DNA from: Actinomadura rudentiformis
Lineage (GTDB): Bacteria > Actinomycetota > Actinomycetes > Streptosporangiales > Streptosporangiaceae
Assembly: GCF_008923185.1 (NCBI RefSeq)
Contig: NZ_WBMT01000020.1
Span: 1 to 64,000 of the forward strand
Length of the DNA: 64,000 nucleotides
Reading direction: 5' to 3'
The position numbers and the translations under genes were made by a program. Every line of letters starts with the position of its first letter. Within the stretch, counting starts at the first letter, position 1. Positions 1 to 10,135 of the stretch are shown here, in pieces. Below the pieces are notes generated by a model. That model ran no database searches and was not told the origin of the DNA. It saw only the letters and a program-made list of their open reading frames with translations.

Positions 1-397
1 CCGGCGGCTGCTGGGCGGGTGCCTGCTGCTGGGCCGGGGCCGGCTCGGCCTGCTGCGGCTCGGCCTGCTGCGGCTCGGCCTGCTGCGGCTCGGCCTGCTG
101 CTGCTCGGGCTGCTGCTGGGACTCCTCCTGCGGCTCGGCCGCCGGGGCGGGGGCGTCGCCCTCGTCCCCGATGACCGCCAGCTCGGCGCCGACCTCGACG
201 GTCTCGTCCTCGGCGACGGTGATGCTGGTCAGGATGCCCGACGCAGGCGAAGGGATCTCGGTGTCGACCTTGTCGGTCGACACCTCCAGGAGCGGCTCGT
301 CCGTCTCGACGTGCTCACCCTCCTTCTTCAGCCAGCGGGTGACGGTGCCCTCGGTGACGCTCTCGCCGAGCTGGGGCATTGTGACGGAGACCGGCAT
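1..397 (-). CDS. sucB: Dihydrolipoyl acyltransferase (E2), N-terminal part, cut by window edge
   Basis: Only the first ~132 codons are in the window; the gene runs off the left edge. The protein opens with a lipoyl domain: MPVSVTMPQLGESVTEG, then the lipoylation motif STDKVDTEI with the acceptor at about Lys43. A Gln/Ala/Pro/Glu-rich linker follows, typical of the flexible arm of 2-oxo-acid dehydrogenase E2 enzymes. The ATG is chosen because AAGGAG lies about 10 bases upstream. The adjacent upstream lpdA (E3) fits a 2-oxoglutarate dehydrogenase complex. The catalytic domain is not visible, so a branched-chain or pyruvate E2 cannot be excluded. Confidence 0.88.
   Translation of the reverse strand, partial: MPVSVTMPQLGESVTEGTVTRWLKKEGEHVETDEPLLEVSTDKVDTEIPSPASGILTSITVAEDETVEVGAELAVIGDEGDAPAPAAEPQEESQQQPEQQQAEPQQAEPQQAEPQQAEPAPAQQQAPAQQPP
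41..100 (-). repeat. Four 15-bp tandem repeats in the E2 linker
   Basis: The unit CGGCTCGGCCTGCTG occurs four times head to tail. It encodes a QQAEP-type pentapeptide in the interdomain linker of the E2 subunit. Linkers of this composition are normal for lipoyl-domain swinging arms; copy number may vary between strains. Confidence 0.9.
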
Positions 398-434
398 GGC
401 TCTCGCGACTCCTTCGAATTTCCTGTGCGGGCGT

Positions 435-1826
435 TCAGCCGTGCACGTGCAGTGGCTTGCCGGCGAGAGCGAGGTGTGCTTCGCCGACCGCTTCGGATTG
501 GGTCGGGTGGGGATGGATCAGCTGGGCGACCTCTGCGGGCAGGGCCTCCCAGTTGTAGATGAGCTGACCCTCGGTGATGAGCTCGCCCACACGCGCACCG
601 ACCATGTGAATGCCGAGGACGGGGCCGTCCACGGCCGCGATCACCTTGACCTCGCCCTGGGTCCCGAGGATCTTGCTCTTGGGGTTGCCGGCGAGGTCGT
701 AGGTGACCTCTTTGATCTCGTATCCGCGCTCCTCGGCGACCTTGGTGGTGATGCCCACCGCGGCGACCTCGGGGTCGGAGTAGGTGATGCGGGGCACGCC
801 GTCGTAGTCGATCGCCGGCGGGTTGAGCCCGGCCAGGCGCTCGGCGACGAGGATGCCCTCGGCGAAGCCCACGTGGGCCAGCTGCGGGGTGGGGATCAGG
901 TCGCCGACCGCCGAGATCGTGGAGACGCTGGTCTGGCAGAACTCGTCGACCTTGACGAAGCCCCGCTCGGTCACCACGCCGGCCTCCGCCAGGCCGATGC
1001 CCTCGGAGACCGGACCACGGCCGACCGCGACGAGCAGCAGCTCGGCGTCGATCGTCTTGCCGTTGTCCAGCGTCACCGAGACGCCGCCCTGGGTCGGCTT
1101 GACGCCCTGGAACCTCGCGCCCAGCTCGTACTTGATGCCGCGCTTGCGGAACGCCCGCTCCAGCCGCTTGGAGCTGGACTCCTCCTCCAGCGGCAGCAGG
1201 TGCGGCAGCGCCTCGACGATGGTGACCTCCGCGCCGAACGAGCGCCACACGCTGGCGAACTCGACGCCGATGACGCCGCCGCCGAGGACGACGACCGAGG
1301 CCGGCACGTGCTCCAGCACCAGCGCGTGGTCGCTGGAGATCACCCGCTCGCCGTCGATCTCCAGGCCGGGCAGCGACTTGGGCACCGATCCGGTGGCCAG
1401 CACGATGTGCCCGCCCTCCAGCGTGGTGCGCTCCCCGCCGGGACCGGTCACCTCGACGGTGGTCGGCCCGGTGAGCCTGCCGTCGCCCTCGACGATCGTG
1501 ATGCCCTTGGACTTGATCAGGCCGGTCAGTCCCTTGACCGTGGTCGAGACGACCTTGTCCTTGTAGGCGTTGACGCCCGCGATGTCGATGCCGTCGAAGC
1601 TGGCCTTGATGCCGAAGGTCGCGGCCTCGCGGGTCTGGTCGGCCACCTCCGCCGCGTGCAGGAGGGCCTTGGTCGGGATGCAGCCCCGGTTGAGGCACGT
1701 CCCGCCCAGTTTGTCTCGTTCGATGAGCGCCACGGACTTGCCGAGCTCGGCGGCTCGGAGTGCACACGCATATCCGCCGCTGCCACCACCTAGGACGACG
1801 ATGTCGAAGGGGCCGCTGTTGGCCAC
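435..1826 (-). CDS. lpdA: Dihydrolipoamide dehydrogenase (E3)
   Basis: FAD-dependent enzyme that reoxidises the lipoyl arm of 2-oxo-acid dehydrogenase complexes with NAD+. The 463-residue protein starts with the FAD-binding GGGSGGYACA motif. It carries the redox-active disulfide GGTCLNRGC (Cys44 and Cys49), a second dinucleotide motif (VLGGGVIGVEFA), and the C-terminal HPHPTQSE motif with the catalytic His. The GTG start at 1826 is preferred over ATG 1910: AAGGGAG lies 7 bases upstream and the residues before it are not conserved in the family. It lies 37 bases upstream of the E2 gene on the same strand, so the two are probably co-transcribed. Confidence 0.95.
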   Translation of the reverse strand: MANSGPFDIVVLGGGSGGYACALRAAELGKSVALIERDKLGGTCLNRGCIPTKALLHAAEVADQTREAATFGIKASFDGIDIAGVNAYKDKVVSTTVKGLTGLIKSKGITIVEGDGRLTGPTTVEVTGPGGERTTLEGGHIVLATGSVPKSLPGLEIDGERVISSDHALVLEHVPASVVVLGGGVIGVEFASVWRSFGAEVTIVEALPHLLPLEEESSSKRLERAFRKRGIKYELGARFQGVKPTQGGVSVTLDNGKTIDAELLLVAVGRGPVSEGIGLAEAGVVTERGFVKVDEFCQTSVSTISAVGDLIPTPQLAHVGFAEGILVAERLAGLNPPAIDYDGVPRITYSDPEVAAVGITTKVAEERGYEIKEVTYDLAGNPKSKILGTQGEVKVIAAVDGPVLGIHMVGARVGELITEGQLIYNWEALPAEVAQLIHPHPTQSEAVGEAHLALAGKPLHVHG

Positions 1827-1970
1827 TGGACGCTCCCTTTTCCGGTACTCAGTCTGGCTCGCCGGGTCCCGAGCGTGCCGGGCCGGCCCTCGCGGCGGTA
1901 CGGGGCGCACCTCAGGCGGGCGGCCCCGTAGCCGTGAGGAAATCTATTCAATTCTGGCCTGGCCGGGACC

Positions 1971-3446
<1,476 letters not shown>

Positions 3447-3514
3447 GTAGTCCGATGTTAGTCCTCCCGGTGACCGGTTTCGCCCTTTTGGATCAAGCAT
3501 TGCCTGATGGCGGA

Positions 3515-4261
3515 TCAGGGACGGACGGCGAGGACGATCAGGGCGGCGGTGGTGGCGGTCTCGACCACGGCGCCGAAGACGTCTCCCGTCACCCCGCCCA
3601 GGCGGCGAGTGGAGTGACGGAGGAGCAGGAGCGCCGTTCCCACGCCTGCCAGGACGGCAGCGGCCGCGTGAACGGGACGCCCGATGGCCAGACCCGCGCC
3701 GAAGGCGGCAAGGAGGCAGAACCCGGTGACGGCCAAGGCGATGCCGGTGGTGATGGTGCCGGACACCAAGGCGCCCAATCCGTCCGGGCGGGCGGAGGGA
3801 ACGCCCGTGCGGCACGCCCAGGGAAGTGCCAGACGGCCCGTCACGGCGGCGATCAGCACGGCGACCGGAGCGTCGGGGGTGGAGGCCAGCGCCGCCACCT
3901 GGATCAGCAGGGTGAGGAGCAGGGTCACCACGCCGAAGGGTCCGATGTCCGAGCGCTTCATGATGGCCAGAGCGTCCTGCGCCGGGCGGCCGCTGCCGAG
4001 CCCGTCCGCGAGGTCGGCCAGGCCGTCCAGATGGAGCGCGCGGGTGATCACTGCCATGACGGCGACCGCCAGGGCCGCCCGGAGGAACGGTGCCAGGCCG
4101 AGCCACTCACCCAGGACGAGGACGAGTGCCGCGGCGCCGCCCACGACGAGACCGACGGCCGGAGCGAGGATCATCGCCTGACGCGCCGTGCCGCGATCGA
4201 CGCGCGGCGCCGGCAGCGGGATCACCGTCAGCAACGAGACGGCCAGCCGCAACCCGTTCAC
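3515..4261 (-). CDS. cobS: Adenosylcobinamide-GDP ribazoletransferase
   Basis: Membrane enzyme joining adenosylcobinamide-GDP to alpha-ribazole, the last step of the cobalamin nucleotide loop. The 248-residue protein is almost entirely hydrophobic helices. It shows the family motifs LHLDGLADLADGLG and MKRSDIGPFG near residues 60-90, with the Asp residues that bind metal and phosphate. The GTG start overlaps the stop of the upstream kinase gene in GTGA, so the two are translationally coupled. Confidence 0.93.
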   Translation of the reverse strand: MNGLRLAVSLLTVIPLPAPRVDRGTARQAMILAPAVGLVVGGAAALVLVLGEWLGLAPFLRAALAVAVMAVITRALHLDGLADLADGLGSGRPAQDALAIMKRSDIGPFGVVTLLLTLLIQVAALASTPDAPVAVLIAAVTGRLALPWACRTGVPSARPDGLGALVSGTITTGIALAVTGFCLLAAFGAGLAIGRPVHAAAAVLAGVGTALLLLRHSTRRLGGVTGDVFGAVVETATTAALIVLAVRP

Positions 4262-5202
4262 AGCAGGTCGGTCACGCGGCCGGCCACGACGAGGGCCGCC
4301 TCCTCGGACTCGGCGGCCAGCCGCTGGTTGAGATCCCCGAGGACGTCGCGGAACGCCCGCCCCGCCGGAGTCGTGGGCACCAGCGAGAGCCCGACCTCGT
4401 CGCTCACCGCCACGACGCGGGCCGTCGTGGCGCGCCAGGCGGTGATCAGCTCGTCGAGGCAGGGCGTCACCCGGGCCGGCTCCTCCCAGGCGCCGGTCTC
4501 GCTCATGACGGCGGCCACCCAGGTGCCGATGCCGTCCACCAGGATCGCGCCGGAGGTCGAGGCCAGCAGGTGCGCCAGGTCGCGCGTCGCCTCCACCGTC
4601 TTCCACCAGGCGGGGCGGCGGCGCTGGTGCGCCTCGATCCGGGCCGCCCATTCGGGATCGTCGCCGCGCACCGCCGTCGCCACGTACGTCACGTACGGAT
4701 GGCCGATCAACCTCATCTCGGCCTCGGCCGACTTGCCGGACCGGGAGCCGCCGAGCAGCAGCGTGCGGTGCGGCCCTTCCCGCTGCGTCATCCAGAAGCC
4801 CTTGCGCCGCTCCAGCTCCTCCGGCGACGGGATGCGATGGTCGACGTACACCGCGATGATCTCGGTCGCCGCGGTGACCGCCCCGGCGTGCCGCAGCCGG
4901 CCGAGGTGGTCGGGGCAGCCCACCAGGTCCAGCAGGGCCGCGTCGTACACGGTCTCGGCGACCGGTTCCGGCCGTTCCCCGGGCCCGCCCGCCACCAGGA
5001 TCCGCCGCCCGGACGCGGACCGCACGTCGTAACCGCCGGGCACCTTCCAGCGCGAGCACTTCTCGAGCGGGACGCCGTCGATGAGGATCCGGGTGGGCTC
5101 GTGGCTGATCCCGGCGGTGCGCAGGCGGGTGCAGGAGGCACAGCGGCAGTCGGGCAGTGGCCAGCCGTCCCGGCCGGCGGTCCCCTGAAGATCGATGTTC
5201 AT
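4258..5202 (-). CDS. cobU: Adenosylcobinamide kinase/guanylyltransferase with N-terminal MBL-like remnant
   Basis: The C-terminal ~170 residues are a CobU domain: P-loop GGSRSGKS at residues 151-158 and the VSDEVGLSLVP motif. They phosphorylate adenosylcobinamide and transfer GMP to it. The first ~140 residues are extra. They begin with a CxCxxC segment (DCRCASC) and continue with LIDGVPLE and DAALLDLVGCPDH, resembling the start of PhnP-like metallo-beta-lactamase domains. The HxHxDH zinc motif is absent. Fused MBL-CobU proteins occur in actinomycetes as I recall the family, so this copy looks like a decayed version. ATG at 5202 is the only strong start. Coupled to cobS through GTGA. Confidence 0.9.
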   Translation of the reverse strand: MNIDLQGTAGRDGWPLPDCRCASCTRLRTAGISHEPTRILIDGVPLEKCSRWKVPGGYDVRSASGRRILVAGGPGERPEPVAETVYDAALLDLVGCPDHLGRLRHAGAVTAATEIIAVYVDHRIPSPEELERRKGFWMTQREGPHRTLLLGGSRSGKSAEAEMRLIGHPYVTYVATAVRGDDPEWAARIEAHQRRRPAWWKTVEATRDLAHLLASTSGAILVDGIGTWVAAVMSETGAWEEPARVTPCLDELITAWRATTARVVAVSDEVGLSLVPTTPAGRAFRDVLGDLNQRLAAESEEAALVVAGRVTDLL

Positions 5203-5301
5203 TGATCGAAAACTCTACGGGCCAGGTCTGCGCCGCCTTGGTAACGACGCGGGGCGCTGATCGAGAGGCTACTCTCGCCGCAACGAGGGAGGACAAGCGC
5301 G

Positions 5302-5502
5302 ATGGCGTGGAGCTGGCGATTGGAAAAGGCCGACGGGCGCTCGGTCGGCATGTCGGAGGAGACGTTCTCCACCCAGGCCGACGCGGAGACCTGGCTGGGC
5401 GAAAACTGGCGTGCCCTGCGCGAGGACGAGGTCGACCAGGTCACGCTCCTGGACGACGAGAGCGTCGCGTACGGGCCGATGAGCCTGCACGAAGCGCGGT
5501 GA
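5302..5502 (+). CDS. Conserved small actinobacterial protein
   Basis: A 66-residue acidic protein (MAWSWRLEKADG..., with GENWRAL and DQVTLLDDE) that I recognise as a conserved hypothetical of actinomycetes; function unknown. No signal peptide or membrane segment. The start is supported by GGGAGGAC about 8 bases upstream. It stands alone between the divergent cobU and a convergent aldo/keto reductase, and a strong hairpin begins at its stop codon. Confidence 0.8.
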   Translation: MAWSWRLEKADGRSVGMSEETFSTQADAETWLGENWRALREDEVDQVTLLDDESVAYGPMSLHEAR

Positions 5503-5541
5503 GCGTCTCCTTTGCCGTGCACCGCACGGCAAAGGAGACGC
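5503..5541. terminator. Perfect 18-bp hairpin between convergent genes
   Basis: GCGTCTCCTTTGCCGTGC (5503-5520) pairs perfectly with 5524-5541 around an ACC loop. It begins directly after the stop of the + strand gene and ends six bases before the end of the - strand aldo/keto reductase. This fits a bidirectional terminator. There is no T-run, as is common in actinomycetes. Confidence 0.85.
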
Positions 5542-5547
5542 CGAGCG

Positions 5548-6549
5548 TCACGGACGCTGTGGGGGGCTGACCGTACGCGCCGGGTCGCGTTCCACGATCG
5601 GGCCGAGTACGTCGTCGATGCGCTCGAGCACCTCGGCGTCCAGCTTCACCCCGGCGGCCTTCACGTTGTCGCGCACCTGCTCGGGGCGGGAGGCACCCAC
5701 GATCGCGGCTGAGACGTTCGGGTTCTGCAACACCCAGGCGACGGCGAGCTGCGCCATGGTGAGCCCGAGTTCGTCGGCGATCGGCTGCAGCTTCTGGACG
5801 CGGGTCAGCGTGTCGTCGTTGAGATAGCGCCGGACCATGTCGGCGCCGCCCTTCTCGTCGGTGGCGCGCGTGCCAGCGGGCAGCGGCTGGCCCGGCTTGT
5901 ACTTGCCGCTCAGCACGCCCTGCGCGATCGGCGACCAGACGATCTGGCCGATGCCCTCCTTCTCGCAGAGCGGGACGACCTCGCTCTCGATCACCCGCCA
6001 CAACATCGAGTACTGCGGCTGGCTCGACACGATCCGGTCGAAGCCCATCTGGTCGGCGATCTCCAGCGCCCGGGCGATCTCCTCGGCCCGCCACTCCGAG
6101 ACGCCGACGTACAGCACCTTGCCCTGCCGGACGAGGTCGTCGAACGCCTTGAGCGTCTCCTCCAGCGGGGTCTCGTAGTCGAAGCGGTGGGCCTGGTAGA
6201 GGTCGACGTAGTCGGTCTGCAGACGGCGCAGCGAGCCGTGGATCGACTCGAAGATGTGCTTGCGCGACAGGCCCCGGTCGTTCATCCCGGGACCGGTCGG
6301 CCAGTAGACCTTCGTGAAGATCTCCAGGCCCTCGCGGCGCTGGCCCTTGAGCGCCCGGCCGAGCACGTCCTCCGCGCGGGTCCCGGCGTAGACGTCGGCG
6401 GTGTCGAACGTCGTGACGCCCTCGTCGAGCGCCGCCTGGACGCACGCGAGCGCCGCGTCCTCCTCGACCTGCGAACCGTGGGTGAGCCAGTTGCCGTACG
6501 CGATTTCGCTGATCTTCAGGCCGCTTCGGCCCAGTCGTCGAAACTCCAT
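5548..6549 (-). CDS. Aldo/keto reductase
   Basis: NADP-dependent oxidoreductase of the aldo/keto reductase superfamily, 333 residues, (beta/alpha)8 barrel. The sequence shows RRLGRSGLKISEI at the N-terminus. The catalytic residues are the Asp and Tyr of FDTADVYAG, the Lys of IFTKVYW and the His of YQAHRFD. GASRPEQVRDN near the C-terminus belongs to the cofactor site. It resembles the voltage-gated potassium channel beta-subunit/YghZ branch; substrate unknown. The ATG at 6549 matches the conserved N-terminus. Confidence 0.92.
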   Translation of the reverse strand: MEFRRLGRSGLKISEIAYGNWLTHGSQVEEDAALACVQAALDEGVTTFDTADVYAGTRAEDVLGRALKGQRREGLEIFTKVYWPTGPGMNDRGLSRKHIFESIHGSLRRLQTDYVDLYQAHRFDYETPLEETLKAFDDLVRQGKVLYVGVSEWRAEEIARALEIADQMGFDRIVSSQPQYSMLWRVIESEVVPLCEKEGIGQIVWSPIAQGVLSGKYKPGQPLPAGTRATDEKGGADMVRRYLNDDTLTRVQKLQPIADELGLTMAQLAVAWVLQNPNVSAAIVGASRPEQVRDNVKAAGVKLDAEVLERIDDVLGPIVERDPARTVSPPQRP

Positions 6550-6583
6550 GCCCCCGACCCTAATGGCGGGAGATCGGAGTGGT

Positions 6584-7153
6584 TCACACCTTCTGACCGG
6601 GCTTGACCTGAGGCCCCGGCACCCGGAGCCGGCGGATCTGCATGGCGCGCATCGCCGCGTACAGGCCGACGCCCTTGGTGTCCTCGTCCGGGTAGCGCTC
6701 GGCCGCCAGCTTCTTGATCTTCCGGCTGATGACCAGACCTTCGATGAAGACCGCGGCGAGCAGCAGCGGGGGAGCGAACAGCACCAGCAGCTTGGCCGCG
6801 GCGATCGGCAGCAGGCTGAGCGCCACGATCGCGAACATGCCGTACATGAGGTAGGAGCCGATCGTGCGGCGCCCGTCGACATAGTCGCGGGCGAGCCGGC
6901 GGACCGGGCCCTTGTCGCGCTTCAGGAGGTACTTCTCGTCACCCTTGGCCATGCCCTCACGGGCCTTGGCCCGTTGCTCGGCCTGCTTTTCGCGGACCCT
7001 CTTGTAGGCCTCTTTGCGATTGGAGGGTGCCGTGATCGGCTGGCGGCGGGCCTTCTGGGCCTCCGCGCGCTTGGGAGTGGGGCGCCCCTTGCCTCCTGGC
7101 TTTACTACCTGAGGAGGATCTGCGGGGGCTTCCTGGGTACGACGTCGGAACAC
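6584..7153 (-). CDS. DUF3043 membrane protein
   Basis: DUF3043 family protein of unknown function found across actinobacteria. The basic N-terminal half contains the family signature GRPTPKRAEAQ and later DKGPVRRLARDYVD. Two membrane helices follow (about LMYGMFAIVALSLL and LLVLFAPPLLLAAVF), then a short basic tail. The GTG at 7153 (VFRRRT) is the conserved family start; an in-frame ATG at 7180 with a better ribosome site (GAGG) is an alternative. Divergent from pspA with about 130 bases between. Confidence 0.85.
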   Translation of the reverse strand: MFRRRTQEAPADPPQVVKPGGKGRPTPKRAEAQKARRQPITAPSNRKEAYKRVREKQAEQRAKAREGMAKGDEKYLLKRDKGPVRRLARDYVDGRRTIGSYLMYGMFAIVALSLLPIAAAKLLVLFAPPLLLAAVFIEGLVISRKIKKLAAERYPDEDTKGVGLYAAMRAMQIRRLRVPGPQVKPGQKV

Positions 7154-7193
7154 AGAGATCAGCCTACCGGCTGCGAACATCGTGGCTGCCTCG

Positions 7194-7205
7194 CGCGTTA
7201 ACGCG
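7194..7205. promoter_or_regulatory. CGCGTTAACGCG palindrome upstream of pspA
   Basis: A perfect 12-bp palindrome in the region between the divergent DUF3043 gene and pspA. psp genes of related actinobacteria are controlled by ClgR and ECF sigma factors. The half-site spacing here (CGC-N6-GCG) does not match the ClgR consensus exactly, so the binding protein is unknown. Confidence 0.35.
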
Positions 7206-7287
7206 TAGGGTGATATGAACCCCAGCAGTGGTTATAGAGCCCAGTTTGTGACTGAGCTACAGCACACGAAGGGACTGGCGCCGCGCG

Positions 7288-8103
7288 ATGAGCGTGATGA
7301 AGCGAATGTCGATGATCTTCAAGTCCAAGGCGAACAGGGCCCTGGACCGCATGGAAGATCCTCGGGAGACCCTCGACTACTCCTACCAGCGTCAGCTGGA
7401 GATGCTGCAGAAGGTTCGTCGGGGCGTTGCCGACGTCGCCACCTCGCGCAAGCGTCTCGAGTTGCAGATCAACCAGCTTGAGGGCCAGCAGAACAAGCTG
7501 ACCGACCAGGGTAAGAAGGCGCTCCAGGTGGGCCGTGAGGATCTGGCGCGCGAGGCGCTGACCCGTCGTGCCGGTCTGGACGGCCAGCTGAACGATCTGC
7601 GCATGCAGTACCAGCAGCTCCAGGGCGAGGAGGAGAAGCTCACGCTCGCCTCCCAGCGGCTGCAGGCCAAGGTCGACTCCTTCCGCACCCGCAAGGAGAC
7701 GATCAAGGCCACCTACACGGCGGCCGAGGCGCAGACCAAGATCAACGAGGCCTTCAGCGGCATCTCCGAGGAGATGGGCGACGTCGGCCTGGCGATCCAG
7801 CGCGCCGAGGAGAAGACCGAGACCATGAAGGCCCGGGCCGGGGCGATCGACGAGCTGCTGGCCTCCGGTGCCCTGGAGGACTTCTCCGGTCCCAAGGACG
7901 ACATCCAGGCCGAGCTCGACCGCATGGGCTCCGGTCCCGGCGTCGACATGGAGCTCGAACGCCTGAAGGCGGAGCTGGGCCAGGGTCCCGCGCCCAAGGA
8001 GCTCAACCAGGGCACGCCCACCGCCGCGCCGCAGCAGCAGGACACCCCCCAGCAGGCTCCGCAGGGCCAGCAGTGGCCACAGCAGCCTGGAGGCCAGCAG
8101 TGA
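7288..8103 (+). CDS. pspA: Phage-shock protein A (PspA/IM30)
   Basis: Peripheral membrane protein of the PspA/Vipp1 family that oligomerises on stressed membranes. The 271-residue sequence is a long coiled coil (residues ~20-220) starting with the amphipathic MKRMSMIFKSKANRALD. It includes the family segment RALDRMEDPRETLDYSYQ. A Pro/Gln-rich tail follows (about 40 residues, QQDTPQQ type). It heads an apparent operon with pspAA and the htpX-pspAB pairs; its stop overlaps pspAA in GTGA. An ATG nine bases downstream is an alternative start. Confidence 0.95.
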   Translation: MSVMKRMSMIFKSKANRALDRMEDPRETLDYSYQRQLEMLQKVRRGVADVATSRKRLELQINQLEGQQNKLTDQGKKALQVGREDLAREALTRRAGLDGQLNDLRMQYQQLQGEEEKLTLASQRLQAKVDSFRTRKETIKATYTAAEAQTKINEAFSGISEEMGDVGLAIQRAEEKTETMKARAGAIDELLASGALEDFSGPKDDIQAELDRMGSGPGVDMELERLKAELGQGPAPKELNQGTPTAAPQQQDTPQQAPQGQQWPQQPGGQQ

Positions 8104-8378
8104 TCGTCCGGATCATGGGGGAGGGGCAGGTCGACGTGGCGCCGGGCGACCTGGCCGGGCTGAACGAGCTCGACGAGAAGGTCGAGCAGGCGATCGAGTC
8201 GGGGGACGAGACCGCCTTCCGCACCGCGCTGCACGCGCTGCTGGACCAGGCCCGCAAGATCGGCAAGCCGCTCCCGGATGACGACCTGGAGCCGTCGGAG
8301 CTGATCCTGCCGCCGTCGGACGCCACGATGGACGAGGTCAAGGCGATGCTGGGGGACGAGGGCCTGATCCCGGACTGA
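8100..8378 (+). CDS. pspAA: PspA-associated protein PspAA
   Basis: Small (92-residue) acidic partner of actinobacterial PspA. It begins VIVRIMGEGQVDV and has the conserved motifs LNELDEKVEQAIESGDE, PLPDDDLEPSEL and DEGLIPD at the C-terminus. The GTG start overlaps the TGA of pspA (GTGA), so the two are translationally coupled and probably made in fixed ratio. No membrane segment. Confidence 0.92.
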   Translation: MIVRIMGEGQVDVAPGDLAGLNELDEKVEQAIESGDETAFRTALHALLDQARKIGKPLPDDDLEPSELILPPSDATMDEVKAMLGDEGLIPD

Positions 8379-8511
8379 GCCTTACCTCCTCCTGGCCTTC
8401 TTCCTGACCACCGCCGTGGCGACCGGGGCAACCGGGGCACTGGGGCACAAACCGGCACGTTTGATCGTTGTTCAAGGTGAACGGGGTCGTGCCGGCACGG
8501 AAGGGGGCGGC

Positions 8512-9429
8512 ATGGCGCGGACGCGGTATGCCTCGGACCGGGGGCTGACGTCACGCATGCTCGTGACGATGTTCTTGCTGGGCCTGGTCTACGTCGTCTT
8601 CGTGACGGCGTTCTTCGTGATCGCGCCCAGCTGGGGCGTGTTCGCGCTGATCGGCGCCGCCGTCTTCCTGCTCGCCCAGTACTTCTTCTCCGATCGCATG
8701 ACGCTCTTCGCCATGCACGGGCGGGAGGTCACGCCGGAGGAGGCGCCCGAGCTGCACGGGGTGATCGACCGGATCTGCGCGATGTCGGACGCGCCCAAGC
8801 CGCGGGTGGCGGTCGCCGACACCGATGTGCCCAACGCCTTCGCGACCGGCCGCAACCAGAGCAAGGCCGTCGTCTGCGTCACCACCGGGCTGCTGCGCCG
8901 GCTCGACCCGGTGGAGCTGGAGGGCGTGCTCGCGCACGAGATGGCGCACATCGCCCACAAGGACGTCGCGGTCATGACGATCGCCTCGTTCCTGGGCGTG
9001 TGCGCGGGCCTCATCACGCGGTTCGGGCTGGAGTGGGGGCTGTGGGGAGGCTTCAGCCGCCGTGACGGCGACCAGAACACCGGGCTCATCCTGCTCGCGG
9101 TCATCGCGGTGAGCGCGGTGGCGTACGCGATCAGCTTCGTGCTCACCCGCGCCCTGTCCCGCTACCGGGAGCTGTCGGCCGACCGGGCCGCCGCGCTGCT
9201 GACCGGCCGCCCGTCGGCGCTGGCCAGCGCGCTGACCAAGGTCTCCGGCGAGATCGCCAGGATTCCCAGCAAGGACCTGCGGGCCGCCGAGCCGTTCAAC
9301 GCCTTCTTCTTCGCCCCGGCCTTCACCAAGGGTTTCAGCGTCTCCTCGCTGTTCGCCACCCACCCGCCGCTGGACAGGCGGCTCGCCCAGCTGTCGAAGA
9401 TCTCCGACCAGATGAGCAGGGGAGTCTGA
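8512..9429 (+). CDS. htpX: HtpX-type M48 metalloprotease, copy 1
   Basis: Membrane zinc protease of the M48B/HtpX family, 305 residues. Two N-terminal membrane helices (about residues 20-65) precede the catalytic motif VLAHEMAH with zinc ligands His142 and His146. The downstream REL-SADRAAALL segment supplies the third ligand. HtpX cleaves misfolded membrane proteins. The ATG has AAGGGGG upstream. It is followed two bases later by pspAB and is paralogous to the gene at 10136. Confidence 0.94.
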   Translation: MARTRYASDRGLTSRMLVTMFLLGLVYVVFVTAFFVIAPSWGVFALIGAAVFLLAQYFFSDRMTLFAMHGREVTPEEAPELHGVIDRICAMSDAPKPRVAVADTDVPNAFATGRNQSKAVVCVTTGLLRRLDPVELEGVLAHEMAHIAHKDVAVMTIASFLGVCAGLITRFGLEWGLWGGFSRRDGDQNTGLILLAVIAVSAVAYAISFVLTRALSRYRELSADRAAALLTGRPSALASALTKVSGEIARIPSKDLRAAEPFNAFFFAPAFTKGFSVSSLFATHPPLDRRLAQLSKISDQMSRGV

Positions 9430-9431
9430 CC

Positions 9432-10037
9432 GTGGGTTTCCTGGACACACTGTTGGGCCGGTCCAAGCCGGTCAAGCCGGACCTGGACCGGCTGTTCGCG
9501 CTGTCCACCGCCGCGCTGACGCTGGAGGCCGGCACGGGCTTCATCCCGACCGGGCTCGGCTCGGTGTGCTTCCGGGCGGTCGAGGGCGGGGCGTTCGCCC
9601 GCATGCAGAAGGACGTCCAGGAGCTGCTGGACGCGGGTGACGGGCCGGAGGTCGAGCTGAGCACCGACTCCTACGGTTACACCTGGCTGCTGGCCAGGCA
9701 GCCCGCCGACGACCTGCCCGCGCTGGTCACCGACCTGCACGCGGTCAACGCGACCCTGGAGGCGGGCGGCTTCGGCCCGCACCTGCTGTGCTCGCTCGTC
9801 GGCTTCCAGGGGCCGGATGCCCCTGGGGCGGTGGGGCGTGGCCATGGGGCTGAAACACGGCGGCTGGCACTGGTCTACCTCTACAAGCGCGGCACGTTCT
9901 ACCCGTTCGCACCGCTCCCCGGTGACAAGCGTGACAACGCGCTGGAGCTGCAAGTGCGCGGCGCTGTGGGTGCCGACCTGCCGTTCGAGGACGATCTGTC
10001 GCGCTGGTTCCCCGTCTGGGGCGCCCCCGGCCTCTGA
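9432..10037 (+). CDS. pspAB: PspA-associated protein PspAB, copy 1
   Basis: 201-residue soluble protein of the PspAB family, which accompanies HtpX/PspA in actinobacteria; biochemical role unknown. Family segments visible are GFIPTGLGSVCFRAVEGG, DLHAVNATLEAGGFGPHLLCSL, RGTFYPFAPL and DLSRWFPVWGAP. The GTG start lies two bases after the htpX stop. Compared with copy 2 it has an extra loop (about residues 130-145, GPDAPGAVGRGHG). Confidence 0.88.
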   Translation: MGFLDTLLGRSKPVKPDLDRLFALSTAALTLEAGTGFIPTGLGSVCFRAVEGGAFARMQKDVQELLDAGDGPEVELSTDSYGYTWLLARQPADDLPALVTDLHAVNATLEAGGFGPHLLCSLVGFQGPDAPGAVGRGHGAETRRLALVYLYKRGTFYPFAPLPGDKRDNALELQVRGAVGADLPFEDDLSRWFPVWGAPGL

Positions 10038-10135
10038 ACGACCCGGCCTCTGAACGCCATATTTGTGTCACACGGCACGTAATCTCCGCCAGCCGCGTCC
10101 TACCTTCGTTCCATACCTGGAGAGCAGGGGGATCG

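Noticed and set aside
171..1793. Long + strand open frame (540 codons) opposite lpdA
   Set aside because: No domain; low-complexity Asp/Gly/Arg/Leu composition expected from antisense of a GC-rich gene; lpdA is unambiguous on the other strand.
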